Of a DNA stretch of 64,000 bases, positions 45,231 to 53,866 are shown in pieces. Location: contig JAEWEV010000019.1 of the NCBI GenBank assembly GCA_023389155.1, positions 1 to 64,000 of the forward strand. Direction: 5' to 3'. The stretch is from Pseudomonadota bacterium. Its GTDB lineage: Bacteria > Pseudomonadota > Gammaproteobacteria > Burkholderiales > Burkholderiaceae_B. The translations under genes were made by a program, and so were the position numbers. The notes under the pieces were generated by a model, which worked only from the letters and a program-made list of their open reading frames with translations, made no database searches and was not told the DNA's origin. The stretch's first letter is position 1, and each line of letters starts with the position of its first letter.

Positions 45231-45290
45231 GGACCTTTTTAGCGGGATTTTTGAGGCGCCCGCAAGCGGATCAGACAAATCGGCGCCAAC
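45231..45290 (-). promoter_or_regulatory. SAM-II (SAM-alpha) riboswitch controlling metX
   Basis: On the minus strand, P1 is GGCGCC (45287-45282) pairing with GGCGCC (45260-45255). The loop contains the conserved GAUUUG (from 45281) and CUUGC. GAUUU (45281-45277) can pair with AAAUC (45250-45246) to form the H-type pseudoknot. The 3' strand ends in the invariant GCUAAAAAGG (45243-45234), which carries the Shine-Dalgarno sequence 5 nt before the metX ATG. All of this matches the SAM-II family, which binds S-adenosylmethionine and hides the ribosome site. The TACAAT at 45300-45305 could be the promoter -10. Confidence 0.9.
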
Positions 45291-45331
45291 CTTCATGACA
45301 TTGTATCATTTTAAAAACCGGGGACAGAACA

Positions 45332-45844
45332 CTACTGCAGCGTCAGTCCGTTAAGGAATTCATCCGCAACCGATTCCTTCAGGGTATTGTCCTGTCCGGC
45401 CACATAAGCCTGGACAATCACACCGCTACCCGCAAAAACCTTGACATAGACACTGGCATTTTCGTCGCCGACTGCTTTCCTGAACGTCAGTTTCTCGCCA
45501 AAGGCCGGTAGTGGTTCCGGCACGGGCTCGTTCATGCTGGCATACACCGAACGCAACAGAACCTCTCCGGCCTTGCGCGAACTGTCCTCATCCTGTTTTT
45601 CCTCGGGCAGCACACTGTAGACCACGGCAAAGACCTGATCATCCACCAGCGCCATGTCCATGGTGAACGGGTAGCTCGTACCCTCTATTTCTGTCGTTCG
45701 TGACTCGCTGCGTGGCTTATCGGGAAAAATGGCCTTGACGTGTCCGCCCGCTGTCGTCACTTCGCGCCAGTCGTATTTTGGCGAACAGCCAGCCAGCATA
45801 ATCATGAAAAAAACAAGAGCCAAACGTATGATCACCTGAACCAC
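45332..45844 (-). CDS. small lipoprotein of unknown function
   Basis: A 170-residue predicted lipoprotein: hydrophobic IIRLALVFFMIMLAGC with the lipobox LAGC (Cys at about residue 20), then SPKYDWREVTTAGGHVKAIFPDKP. The mature part has no motif I can name, and looks like a compact alpha/beta domain. Start is GTG 45844 or GTG 45835; neither has a clear ribosome site. It lies upstream of metX on the same strand with about 100 bp between, so it could share transcripts, and is divergent from gshA. Confidence 0.75.
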   Translation of the reverse strand: MVQVIIRLALVFFMIMLAGCSPKYDWREVTTAGGHVKAIFPDKPRSESRTTEIEGTSYPFTMDMALVDDQVFAVVYSVLPEEKQDEDSSRKAGEVLLRSVYASMNEPVPEPLPAFGEKLTFRKAVGDENASVYVKVFAGSGVIVQAYVAGQDNTLKESVADEFLNGLTLQ

Positions 45845-45944
45845 CCAAATTAATTAATCCGAAATAAACCGTTTAAAACTGAAAAGCGACGGAACTCCCT
45901 TAAAATCAGCATTTATTGATTTCAAAGATATCTCAGGACGACTT

Positions 45945-47498
45945 GTGCAGCGCATGACAACACTACAGCAGCATCGAGACTCGCTAACTCATATTCTACG
46001 CGGAATTGAACGCGAAGGGCTGCGGATCGACCGCGATGGCGCGCTCGCCACAACGCCTCACCCGACCCTCCTGGGCTCTGCCCTGACACATCCGAATATT
46101 ACGACCGACTACTCGGAAGCGCTGATCGAGCTGATTACCGGCACCCACGCCTCAGTCGACGATCTGCTTGACGAGCTGACCGACGTACACCGCTTTGCCA
46201 CCCGGCAGTTCCCCTCTGAAAGCATCTGGATGCAATCGATGCCGGGCAATCTGCCGCCAGACAGCCAGATCCCCATTGCAACTTACGGTACCTCCAATAG
46301 CGGCATGCTGCGCCACGTGTATCGTCGCGGACTGGCCGAGCGCTACGGCCGCGCCATGCAATGCATCGCCGGCCTGCACTACAATTTTTCCCTGCCCGAC
46401 TCGCTCTGGCATCTCCTGGACCTGGAAGGCGAAACCGAAGCTGACCGCCAGTCGGTTGGCTACATGGGCCTGATCCGCAATTTCACCCGCTATAACTGGC
46501 TGCTCATGTACCTGTTCGGCGCATCACCAGCCGTCGCCCGATCTTTCCTGGGAGACCGCCCCAACCCGCTGCGCGAACTCGACCACGATACCCTCTATCT
46601 GCCCTACGCTACCAGCCTGCGCATGAGCGACCTGGGCTATCAGAACGATGCCCAGTCGGGTCTGAAAATGTGCTATAACGACCTGTCCACGTTCGTCCGG
46701 AAAATGTATCATGCGGTCACCCAGCCCTGGGCAGACTACCAGGCGGTAGGCACGCATCGCAACGGCGAATGGATTCAGCTGAACACCAACGTGCTGCAGA
46801 TCGAGAACGAATATTACTCGACTATCCGTCCCAAACGAACTACCGGCCGCGGCGAACGGCCCATCACGGCGCTGATGGAGCGCGGCATCGAATATGTTGA
46901 AATCCGCTGTCTGGATATTGACCCCTTCAGCCCTATCGGTATTTCAAATGCAACCTGTCACTTCATGGACGCATTCCTGCTGTTCTGTGCCGTACACGAC
47001 AGCCGGCTCTTTCCGTACGATGGTTTCTGTGAAGAAAGCCAGGCCAATTTCACCGACGTGGTCAATCGCGGACGTGATCCCTCCCTGCGCCTGACCAGCA
47101 ACGGCGAAGACATCTCGATTCCCGACTGGGGTAATCAGCTGCTTGATCAGGTCGCGCTGTACGCCAAGGAGCTGGACATTGCATTCAGCACCACACAATA
47201 CAGCGCCGCCATTCAGGAACAACGCCATAAGCTGGATGACGTGTCAGCCACGCCGTCAGCGCGCATCCTGCATGAACTCAGGGAAAGTGGCCTGAGCTTT
47301 GCCGATTACACGCTGCTGCAAAGTCAGCGTCTGACCGATGAACTACGGTACGCAGACCTGTCTGCCGAAACAGAACAGCAAATGCGGGCCAAGGCCGCGG
47401 ATTCACTTGAGGAACAGGCTAAAATCGAAGCATCCGATAATGAAAGCTTCGATGAGTATGTCGAACGCTATATGGCAGCCTTGAAGCGGCCGGAATAA
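45945..47498 (+). CDS. gshA: glutamate-cysteine ligase
   Basis: A 517-residue proteobacterial type 1 enzyme forming gamma-glutamylcysteine, the first step of glutathione synthesis. GIEREGLRIDRDG (about residues 20-32), TDYSEALIELIT, and PTTGRG-like RPKRTTGRGERP with EYVEIRCLDIDPFSPIGIS are the conserved ATP/glutamate-binding blocks. GTG 45945 is preceded by AGGA at 7 nt and is preferred to ATG 45954. The next gene begins 12 bp after the stop. Confidence 0.95.
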   Translation: MQRMTTLQQHRDSLTHILRGIEREGLRIDRDGALATTPHPTLLGSALTHPNITTDYSEALIELITGTHASVDDLLDELTDVHRFATRQFPSESIWMQSMPGNLPPDSQIPIATYGTSNSGMLRHVYRRGLAERYGRAMQCIAGLHYNFSLPDSLWHLLDLEGETEADRQSVGYMGLIRNFTRYNWLLMYLFGASPAVARSFLGDRPNPLRELDHDTLYLPYATSLRMSDLGYQNDAQSGLKMCYNDLSTFVRKMYHAVTQPWADYQAVGTHRNGEWIQLNTNVLQIENEYYSTIRPKRTTGRGERPITALMERGIEYVEIRCLDIDPFSPIGISNATCHFMDAFLLFCAVHDSRLFPYDGFCEESQANFTDVVNRGRDPSLRLTSNGEDISIPDWGNQLLDQVALYAKELDIAFSTTQYSAAIQEQRHKLDDVSATPSARILHELRESGLSFADYTLLQSQRLTDELRYADLSAETEQQMRAKAADSLEEQAKIEASDNESFDEYVERYMAALKRPE

Positions 47499-47510
47499 AC
47501 GGAGATTTCC

Positions 47511-48599
47511 ATGTTTCTGAAGAATGCATGGTATGTCGCGGCATGGAGTCACGACGTCAACCATGAGCTTTACCCATTGCAATTGCTCAACGAATACCTG
47601 GTGTTCTACCGTCGTCAGGACGGACAGATCACTGCGCTTGAAGACGCGTGTCCGCATCGCAAACTGCCCCTTTCCATGGGACGACTGGTCGATGACGCTG
47701 TTGAGTGTGGTTACCATGGCCTGACGTTCAACAGCCAGGGATCCTGTATTTTCGCGCCGGGAGCAAAAATCCCCCGCGCCGCCACAGTCAAAAGTTATGC
47801 AGTCACCGAAAAATACGGCCTGGTCTGGGTGTGGATGGGCGAAGCCGAAAAGGCAGATATCTCACTGATTCCGCAAATTGCCGAGTATGGTGATCCGGCC
47901 TGGGGCATCAATCAGGGCGACGCCATGATTGTCGAGTGTCATTATCTATACATGACCGATAACCTGCTGGACCCGTCACACGTTGCCTGGGTGCACCGCA
48001 GTTCCTTCGGCAACAGCGCCTGTGAAAATGAACCACTAACCACAACTGTCACGGACAATGGCGTGATCGTCTCACGCTGGATGTACGATACTGAAGTGGC
48101 GCCCTTTTACACCAGATTCGTCAAATTCACCGGCAATTGCGATCGCAAGCAGCATTATGAAGTGCGCTATCCATCGCATGCCATTATCAAGGCAATTTTC
48201 ACCCCGGCAGGCACCGGCGGCGATGAGGCTGCGCTTCATCCTGATGTTTTCCTGATGGATTCGTACAACTTCCTCACACCGGTAGATGAAAAAACCACGC
48301 GCTATTTCTGGTTCCAGCTCCGCAATTTCTGTCCGGATGATGCCGAGGTGTCGCGGCAGTTTGCCGCAGGCGTACGCAAGGCTTTTGAAGAAGACCGTAT
48401 GATTCTGAGCGCGGTACAAAAGGGCATGGACAACCGTCGCACTCCCTTCATCAATCTGAAGCTGGACGGGGGTCCCATCAAATTCCGAAAGGGACTGCAG
48501 CGCCAGATTGAACAGGAACAATTGGCTCAGGCCGAAGCAGCCGTGAAACGCCCCACCGTCATTCCCATTCAGGAAACCGCCATCGCCCAGGCCGACTAA
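47511..48599 (+). CDS. Rieske non-haem iron oxygenase (VanA-like)
   Basis: A 362-residue oxygenase alpha subunit. The N-terminal Rieske domain has CPHRKLPLSMGRLVDDAVECGYH (cysteine and histidine ligands, about residues 47-69; motif C-x-H...C-x2-H). The mononuclear iron ligands appear in DNLLDPSHVAWVH. It resembles vanillate O-demethylase oxygenase in size and order, but the substrate is not defined. No ferredoxin reductase (VanB) gene is near; the reductase must be encoded elsewhere. ATG 47511 has GGAG upstream, 12 bp after gshA, so the two are probably co-transcribed. Confidence 0.9.
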   Translation: MFLKNAWYVAAWSHDVNHELYPLQLLNEYLVFYRRQDGQITALEDACPHRKLPLSMGRLVDDAVECGYHGLTFNSQGSCIFAPGAKIPRAATVKSYAVTEKYGLVWVWMGEAEKADISLIPQIAEYGDPAWGINQGDAMIVECHYLYMTDNLLDPSHVAWVHRSSFGNSACENEPLTTTVTDNGVIVSRWMYDTEVAPFYTRFVKFTGNCDRKQHYEVRYPSHAIIKAIFTPAGTGGDEAALHPDVFLMDSYNFLTPVDEKTTRYFWFQLRNFCPDDAEVSRQFAAGVRKAFEEDRMILSAVQKGMDNRRTPFINLKLDGGPIKFRKGLQRQIEQEQLAQAEAAVKRPTVIPIQETAIAQAD

Positions 48600-48649
48600 C
48601 GCCTTCTGTTTCTGGTATGCGCCCCCAATGCGCAAAAGCGGCGGCGCAC

Positions 48650-50101
48650 CTATCGAATACGGAAATGGCGGCGATACTCTCGCAGCTGCCGGCTGATCAT
48701 CCATTGAAACGGTAGCATCATGGCCGCCAGAAATCCGGCGGCAATCATCCACGACAGCCCCATGTAAATGCCTTCTGTCATCACGATCAGGCCAAGCATG
48801 GCAATGACAAGTGTCGTTCTACTGTCTGAAGCGACCTCGGTCGAGGCGCTTACGCTTTTGTTGGTGCGATGGAATGTCTTTGCTGCAGGCAAATTGCCGG
48901 TAAAGGTAGCCAGGGAACTCGTCCCCGCCAGCGACCAGGAAACCATAAATGCATCCATCACCGCGCCGAACGTTGCGCCTACACCTGAAAGCCAGATAAA
49001 AACAAAACGCGCCAGAAAATCCAGGATGATTGTCGCTGACGCAACCGCCAGACCCCACACGGCCAGTTCTGACAAGGGACCGAATCCTGACAGCAAGGGA
49101 ATCAGCAGCAGAAAAGCCATGGGCACCAGCAGATAGGCAAACCACGCTGACAGCTGGCAGAGTATTGCCAGCAAATAGGTCTTTTTCACTGTCATAATAC
49201 GTATGAAATATCGGGTGAGCACCTGAAAATTGCCATGAATCCAGCGCTCTCGCTGCTTTTCCAGATCGGCAAAGGTGAACGGCAACAGGCCGGCGCCTGC
49301 CGCCTGCCCGATATAGCGCCCGCGAAAACCCTGCATATGCAGTTGCAGTCCGATCTCTGCATCTTCGGTGAGCGTCGTAGTGTTCCAGCCGCCCAGAACG
49401 TCCAGGGCATTAACAGAAATGACGGAAAGCGTTCCCGTCAGCAACATGGTATTGGCCGCATCTGCCGCCCTGCTCACGGTAGAAAAATAGAGACCCAGTT
49501 CGTTTTTCAGTCCAACCGCCCCGACGCCGCGATACGACTGAGGGAACTGAAGATAATCATATTGATTCCGCAACAGCTGACCGGCTGCCCGACTCAGAAA
49601 GTCGGTATGCACCGTATAGTCTGCATCCACAATGACCACATGTGTTGCCTGACGACTACGCAGATCTAGCGCAATATCCAGTGCACCTGCTTTGGCATTT
49701 TTGACATTGATACAGTGATAGAACCGCAGCTGAGGGCCCTTGTCAAGACAATACTCGCTGACGGGCATCCACAAATCGTTATCGCTGGTATTGTTGTCGA
49801 TCACCAGCAATTCGAAGTCACGATACTCCGATGCAAGAATGGATTCTATGGTTTTGATCACAATATCAGGCGGCTCATTGTGCGTAGGCAGGTGCACCGA
49901 AAAATAAACGTCATGGCCTGGAGGCGTCCCTTCATTTGCCAATTGCACGACAAACACATCCTCCAGCAGACCGGACGAGCCTGTCCTGCGTTTTTTCCAG
50001 TTGACAAAGAGGACTGACCATTTCAGCCCCCAGCTCGCCAGAAACATCCCCGCATTGGCGTAAACGGCAAAAACACTTAACGCCACAATCCATTTAATCA
50101 T
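48650..50101 (-). CDS. processive membrane glycosyltransferase, GT2 (cellulose synthase/NodC type)
   Basis: A 483-residue inner-membrane GT2. An N-terminal helix (residues 1-35) is followed by the catalytic domain: DNNTSDNDL, the DxD site VDADYT (159-162), TED (245-247) and QRERW (283-287), i.e. the QxxRW motif of processive synthases. At least four hydrophobic segments follow, such as LLAILCQLSAWFAYLLVPMAF, as in chitin, hyaluronan or cellulose synthases that extrude the growing chain. The sugar is unknown. It is the last gene of the glycan cluster; 88 bp separate it from the preceding gene. Confidence 0.85.
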   Translation of the reverse strand: MIKWIVALSVFAVYANAGMFLASWGLKWSVLFVNWKKRRTGSSGLLEDVFVVQLANEGTPPGHDVYFSVHLPTHNEPPDIVIKTIESILASEYRDFELLVIDNNTSDNDLWMPVSEYCLDKGPQLRFYHCINVKNAKAGALDIALDLRSRQATHVVIVDADYTVHTDFLSRAAGQLLRNQYDYLQFPQSYRGVGAVGLKNELGLYFSTVSRAADAANTMLLTGTLSVISVNALDVLGGWNTTTLTEDAEIGLQLHMQGFRGRYIGQAAGAGLLPFTFADLEKQRERWIHGNFQVLTRYFIRIMTVKKTYLLAILCQLSAWFAYLLVPMAFLLLIPLLSGFGPLSELAVWGLAVASATIILDFLARFVFIWLSGVGATFGAVMDAFMVSWSLAGTSSLATFTGNLPAAKTFHRTNKSVSASTEVASDSRTTLVIAMLGLIVMTEGIYMGLSWMIAAGFLAAMMLPFQWMISRQLREYRRHFRIR

Positions 50102-50189
50102 TCTAATTCCTTATTTCTGCGCAGCGGACACCAGCACCGCTGCCTCTCCTCCCTGGCATACCACCAAACAGAAGAAAAAATGGTGTCGA
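50102..50189 (-). other. gap inside the glycan cluster
   Basis: These 88 bp between the two GT2 genes show no hairpin with a T-run and no convincing promoter, so the last gene is probably on the same transcript. Confidence 0.4.
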
Positions 50190-51320
50190 TCAAGCCATAT
50201 CGAACTGGTTTACCTGAGACAATATTGTCTGAAGTTTTTCCAGCTGCTCGGGCAACTGGCTGTAAAGCATGCGCTCACCCTGCAGGCAATGGGCATAGTG
50301 TTCAAGAAGATGCCAGAACAGACCAAACTGGCGCGCCCGATCCAGCACCGCAAAATGCGAGGCGTCGATATCCAGAAACCCATACAGCTCGTGACGGTTC
50401 TCTCCGGACTCCCAGACACGCCTGGCCGAGGCACGGGTTCCTGCCCGAAGCAAGACAAGATGTGCCGGCTCCAGAGACTCATCAATCAGATAATCCTCAC
50501 TACCGGCCCGAATACGCAGCGCCTCGGCCATGCCCCCTTCTGCCCGCCCGATCATCCGACAGGACGTGATCACCCTGGCCCTGGCACAATAGCAAATTCG
50601 ATAGTCGTGCTGCGCCACGCGACGGGCCAGTGCCCGGTCCTCTGCCAGAGGCACTGCAGGAACGCCACCTACGGCGTCATGCACCGCCCGCGTAATGGCG
50701 AGGCTTGCCCCCGATATCTGGTTGTGATGGGGCCATGCATTGTCCGAATCCGGGTCCAGCTGGTGAATCAGTTCCAGACAGGCCTGACGATATTGGCCCT
50801 CCAGTGCGTTTTTTCTGTGTATCGCACAAATGGACTCGTATTGCGGATCCATGGAATCGAGCAGAATGTCACCACAAACCAAATGGTAGCCCTTGGCAAT
50901 ACGGGCCATATTGGTCATCACCCAGTCCGGGTCCGGCCGTGAATCTGCATCGGTGCACATGATCACGCCCTCCTCTCTGAGCGACAGGGCCGCGCGGGCC
51001 ATCGCCCATTTTCGTACCAGTCCGGCATGCGCGTAGTCATATGCAAGTGTGATATCGACGATCTCCAGCGGACACTCGGTTTCGCGCGCCCAGACAGTAG
51101 CCTTCAACCGGCTGTCGTCGCACGTGTTATTAATCACAAGCAGAATTTTCCCGCTCTCATCGGAACGCAGCATGCTCTGCCAGCAAGCCTGCAGACACGC
51201 CACGATGGTTGCCTGCTCGTTCTTTGCCGGGATGGCAATCACATACGCAAACTCGTCGTCGCCGAGCGCGGGCTGACTGCACCAATGATCTATGACTGTT
51301 ACGCTGTCTTCTGTCCACAT
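50190..51320 (-). CDS. GT2 glycosyltransferase
   Basis: A 376-residue soluble GT-A enzyme. FAYVIAIPAKNEQATIVACL opens the nucleotide-binding fold, the metal-binding motif is DADSRPD (124-130) and VPLAEDRALARRVAQ is the acceptor-side ED motif. The C-terminal third is helical (LLEHYAHCLQGERMLYSQL) and not recognised. The tail extends the usual GT2 core by about 100 residues. It lies 12 bp from the PIG-L/methyltransferase gene and is probably cytoplasmic, adding one sugar. Confidence 0.83.
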   Translation of the reverse strand: MWTEDSVTVIDHWCSQPALGDDEFAYVIAIPAKNEQATIVACLQACWQSMLRSDESGKILLVINNTCDDSRLKATVWARETECPLEIVDITLAYDYAHAGLVRKWAMARAALSLREEGVIMCTDADSRPDPDWVMTNMARIAKGYHLVCGDILLDSMDPQYESICAIHRKNALEGQYRQACLELIHQLDPDSDNAWPHHNQISGASLAITRAVHDAVGGVPAVPLAEDRALARRVAQHDYRICYCARARVITSCRMIGRAEGGMAEALRIRAGSEDYLIDESLEPAHLVLLRAGTRASARRVWESGENRHELYGFLDIDASHFAVLDRARQFGLFWHLLEHYAHCLQGERMLYSQLPEQLEKLQTILSQVNQFDMA

Positions 51321-51332
51321 TCTCGTTCTTCT

Positions 51333-52685
51333 TTACCGGGCCGGAATATTTGGTTGGGATACTGGTGTTGCTGCTGTTTTTTTCAGCACCACCACTGCAA
51401 AGCCTTCATAGTGCTCGCGTGAAAGGCATGCCACGCCTGTAACGCGGCCGATAGCCTCGACAAACACCTGAGCGGCCTGTGCTCCCTGCAGTGCCTGACG
51501 GGTATCGCCGGAAAAATTAACCAAAACACAATTGCCATTGTCTTCCCAGCTTTGGGCCACATGCCGCGCCAGTTCTTCGATTTGCCAGGCCTGCAGGAAA
51601 TACAGAATTTCCGACAGAACAATCAGATCCGCAGACACATCGGGCCAATCGTCCGGCAGACGGGCCTGAAGGAAACGCACATGCTCACACTGCGTGCTGC
51701 GAGATCGCGCCAGTGCGATCGCCACGCCGGAGATATCCAGCCCGATCACCTGATCACAGCGGGCTGACAGCTTTTCCGTCAGCACACCAATAGAACAACC
51801 GGCTTCAATGGCGCAGCGATACCGCTTTTGCGGCAGTGCTGCAAGCGTCACTGCGTACTTATTCTTCTCGTATTCAGAGGTGAGAAATCGCCAGGGATCC
51901 GGATCATTCAGATACAAGGCATCAAACTCCTGCATACGTGGAGGCACATTGTGACGAATGAACAGTTCCGGTGCTTCCACGAAATGCGCTTTTGTAGGCG
52001 CATCCATGACAAACCCTTCGGGATCATCATCAATCAATGTCGTCGTCTGGGACTGATAGCAATCAATTGCCCGTGCCTTGCGACTTGCACCACCGTCCGC
52101 GAAAAACCGACAGAGCGGCCCCGCAAGCTTTGGCAGCTCAGGCAGAAATCGTCCCCAAATCGGATACTGATAAAGCGCCATGTCAGGCCGCAAGGCATGC
52201 AGCCACACACCGAGCTGCGCCACCCGCTGATGATCGCAATGCGGATCATGCTCCCAGCTCGTCCAGATGGCCGTCACTTCGTGCGCTTTCGCAAGCGTTT
52301 CCAGTTGCGCGACGCAACACTGTTGCGCCTGTAGCGTAGAGGGGGAGCCCTGATCGTCGAAATCCAGAAACACCGATGTGATGGCAGCACCGCCCAGTAC
52401 ATCCAGCGCGTCGATACATTCCTGCCTGCGCAACGCAGCGAGCGCATTCCTGGGGTAGCGCCGTGAATGAGGGTGGGACAGATTGCCATTGGTCACAACC
52501 ACCACGATCACCTTGCGTCCCTGATCACAGGCCGCCGAAATAGCCTGAGCACAGCCGAGCGTCTCGTCGTCCGGATGCGGCGATAACACCATGACATTCC
52601 CGATACCGGCCAGCGTATCTAGCGGGACGGCCGGTGCCCTGGCGGCAAGGCCCAATAGCGGACCCTGATGCAGAGGCGTTACCAT
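51333..52685 (-). CDS. bifunctional PIG-L deacetylase / SAM-dependent methyltransferase (NodS-like)
   Basis: A 450-residue fusion. The N-terminal half is a PIG-L (LmbE) zinc deacetylase: VLSPHPDDETLGCAQ with the HPDDE motif at 37-41, and SWEHDPHCDHQRVAQ with the second zinc His pair near residue 150. Relatives remove N-acetyl groups from GlcNAc-containing compounds. From about residue 285 a class I methyltransferase begins: EAGCSIGVLTEKL (motif I, from E294), VIGLDISGVAIALAR and LIVLSEILYFLQ, similar to NodS, which N-methylates deacetylated chito-oligosaccharides. The order suggests that the amine exposed by the first domain is the site of methylation; this is inference. It overlaps the upstream gene by 7 bp. 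Confidence 0.85.
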   Translation of the reverse strand: MVTPLHQGPLLGLAARAPAVPLDTLAGIGNVMVLSPHPDDETLGCAQAISAACDQGRKVIVVVVTNGNLSHPHSRRYPRNALAALRRQECIDALDVLGGAAITSVFLDFDDQGSPSTLQAQQCCVAQLETLAKAHEVTAIWTSWEHDPHCDHQRVAQLGVWLHALRPDMALYQYPIWGRFLPELPKLAGPLCRFFADGGASRKARAIDCYQSQTTTLIDDDPEGFVMDAPTKAHFVEAPELFIRHNVPPRMQEFDALYLNDPDPWRFLTSEYEKNKYAVTLAALPQKRYRCAIEAGCSIGVLTEKLSARCDQVIGLDISGVAIALARSRSTQCEHVRFLQARLPDDWPDVSADLIVLSEILYFLQAWQIEELARHVAQSWEDNGNCVLVNFSGDTRQALQGAQAAQVFVEAIGRVTGVACLSREHYEGFAVVVLKKTAATPVSQPNIPAR

Positions 52686-53866
52686 AAGCGCGTCCTTTCT
52701 TCAGCTTGAGCCAGATACAGTCGGCCAGCGTGAAGCAGTTTGCCGTCCGGCCCTGCCTGTCGCAGATACATGGACAGGTCACGACAAATTCGTTCCAGAT
52801 CCGACTGCGACATATGGGCATCCACCCCCAGAGACTTTCTGGCGTCATCCATCAGGGCCACCGCCATCTCTTCAGTCATTTCCCTGGCCAGCAGCGCCAT
52901 TTCGACGGCATTACGTTTGTCATCCTCCTGACCGAAACGCCCGACACCCGCTTTGGCTGTGCCGAAGGTTTCCACCTGCAGACACACATCACGCAGCATC
53001 GCGTACACGGCGACCAGGCGCGCTCGGCCACGCGCCAGACGACTCAACTGTATCGGGTCCTCTGCACGACCTCTCTGCTCCAGTCTTGCCCGCCACAGTC
53101 GCACGATCTGTTCTGCCGCGCCATGGTGCGCAGCGCAGTAGCGCCAAATGCCGCCCTCAAAATGGGGTTCCTTTATATAATCGCCGGGCTGGCCCAGCAG
53201 TGCTGAAACGTCAACCTGTACACCTTCAAAATCATAAACACCCGACCAGGTCGCCTTCATGCCCGACGCACGCCATGCCGTCTTGTCCTGCCGTTTTTTG
53301 TCGCCCACATTGACAAGCGCCAGCGCAACCCCATCAGGGCCTTTATTGAAGGTAACAATTGCCTGATCCAGCAGCCCCAGTCCGGATGCAAAGGCCTTTT
53401 GCCCATGCAGCACATAACGCCGGCTTCCCGCTGATGTGTCCGGAATAAGCGATGCACTCAGAGGCGTTACGCCATCGGCACCCCATACCCCCCATAACTG
53501 CCCCTCAGCCAGGCGAGGCAGCAACTGCGCCTTCTGCGTTTCGCTTGCGTACAGCATGACCAGCTTCACGGCATTCATATGTCCTTCATAGAGCCTGGCG
53601 ACTGACAGCGTCGCCCGTCCCAGGGCACGCAATACCGCAAAGGCCATCAGCACACTGCCAGGGTCTGAATCACAGCCCAGACCCTGACCGCCATAGGCAC
53701 GAGGCGCACAGGCAGACAAAAAACCGGCCTTGCGCAGCAGATCGATTTCGACATCCAGATCCAGACCCTGTGAATCCACCTCTGTGGCCCTGTCGTACAG
53801 CGCCTGCTCCAGCTCTGGCAGGCCAGCGAGCAACGGATCATCGAAATTCAATATTTCATATGTCAT
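52679..53866 (-). CDS. acyl-CoA-dehydrogenase-fold flavoprotein without the usual catalytic Glu
   Basis: A 395-residue protein with the ACAD layout: an N-terminal helical domain (LLRKAGFLSACAPRAYGGQG), a middle beta domain (LWGVWGADGVTP, RYVLHGQKAFASGLG) and a C-terminal helical bundle. In MCAD-type enzymes the catalytic Glu lies nine residues after an Arg in RD...YEGT; here the matching stretch RDLSMYLRQAGPDGK (from R362) has Ala at 371. It may therefore not be a dehydrogenase. ACAD-fold amino-sugar N-oxygenases are known from antibiotic sugar pathways and would fit a cluster with a sugar deacetylase, but this is a hypothesis. It overlaps both neighbours. Confidence 0.75.
   Translation of the reverse strand: MTYEILNFDDPLLAGLPELEQALYDRATEVDSQGLDLDVEIDLLRKAGFLSACAPRAYGGQGLGCDSDPGSVLMAFAVLRALGRATLSVARLYEGHMNAVKLVMLYASETQKAQLLPRLAEGQLWGVWGADGVTPLSASLIPDTSAGSRRYVLHGQKAFASGLGLLDQAIVTFNKGPDGVALALVNVGDKKRQDKTAWRASGMKATWSGVYDFEGVQVDVSALLGQPGDYIKEPHFEGGIWRYCAAHHGAAEQIVRLWRARLEQRGRAEDPIQLSRLARGRARLVAVYAMLRDVCLQVETFGTAKAGVGRFGQEDDKRNAVEMALLAREMTEEMAVALMDDARKSLGVDAHMSQSDLERICRDLSMYLRQAGPDGKLLHAGRLYLAQAEERTRLW

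Noticed and set aside
52679..53866. Annotation as an ordinary acyl-CoA dehydrogenase of fatty-acid oxidation
   Set aside because: The catalytic Glu position appears to be Ala, and the gene is embedded by overlaps in a glycosyltransferase cluster.
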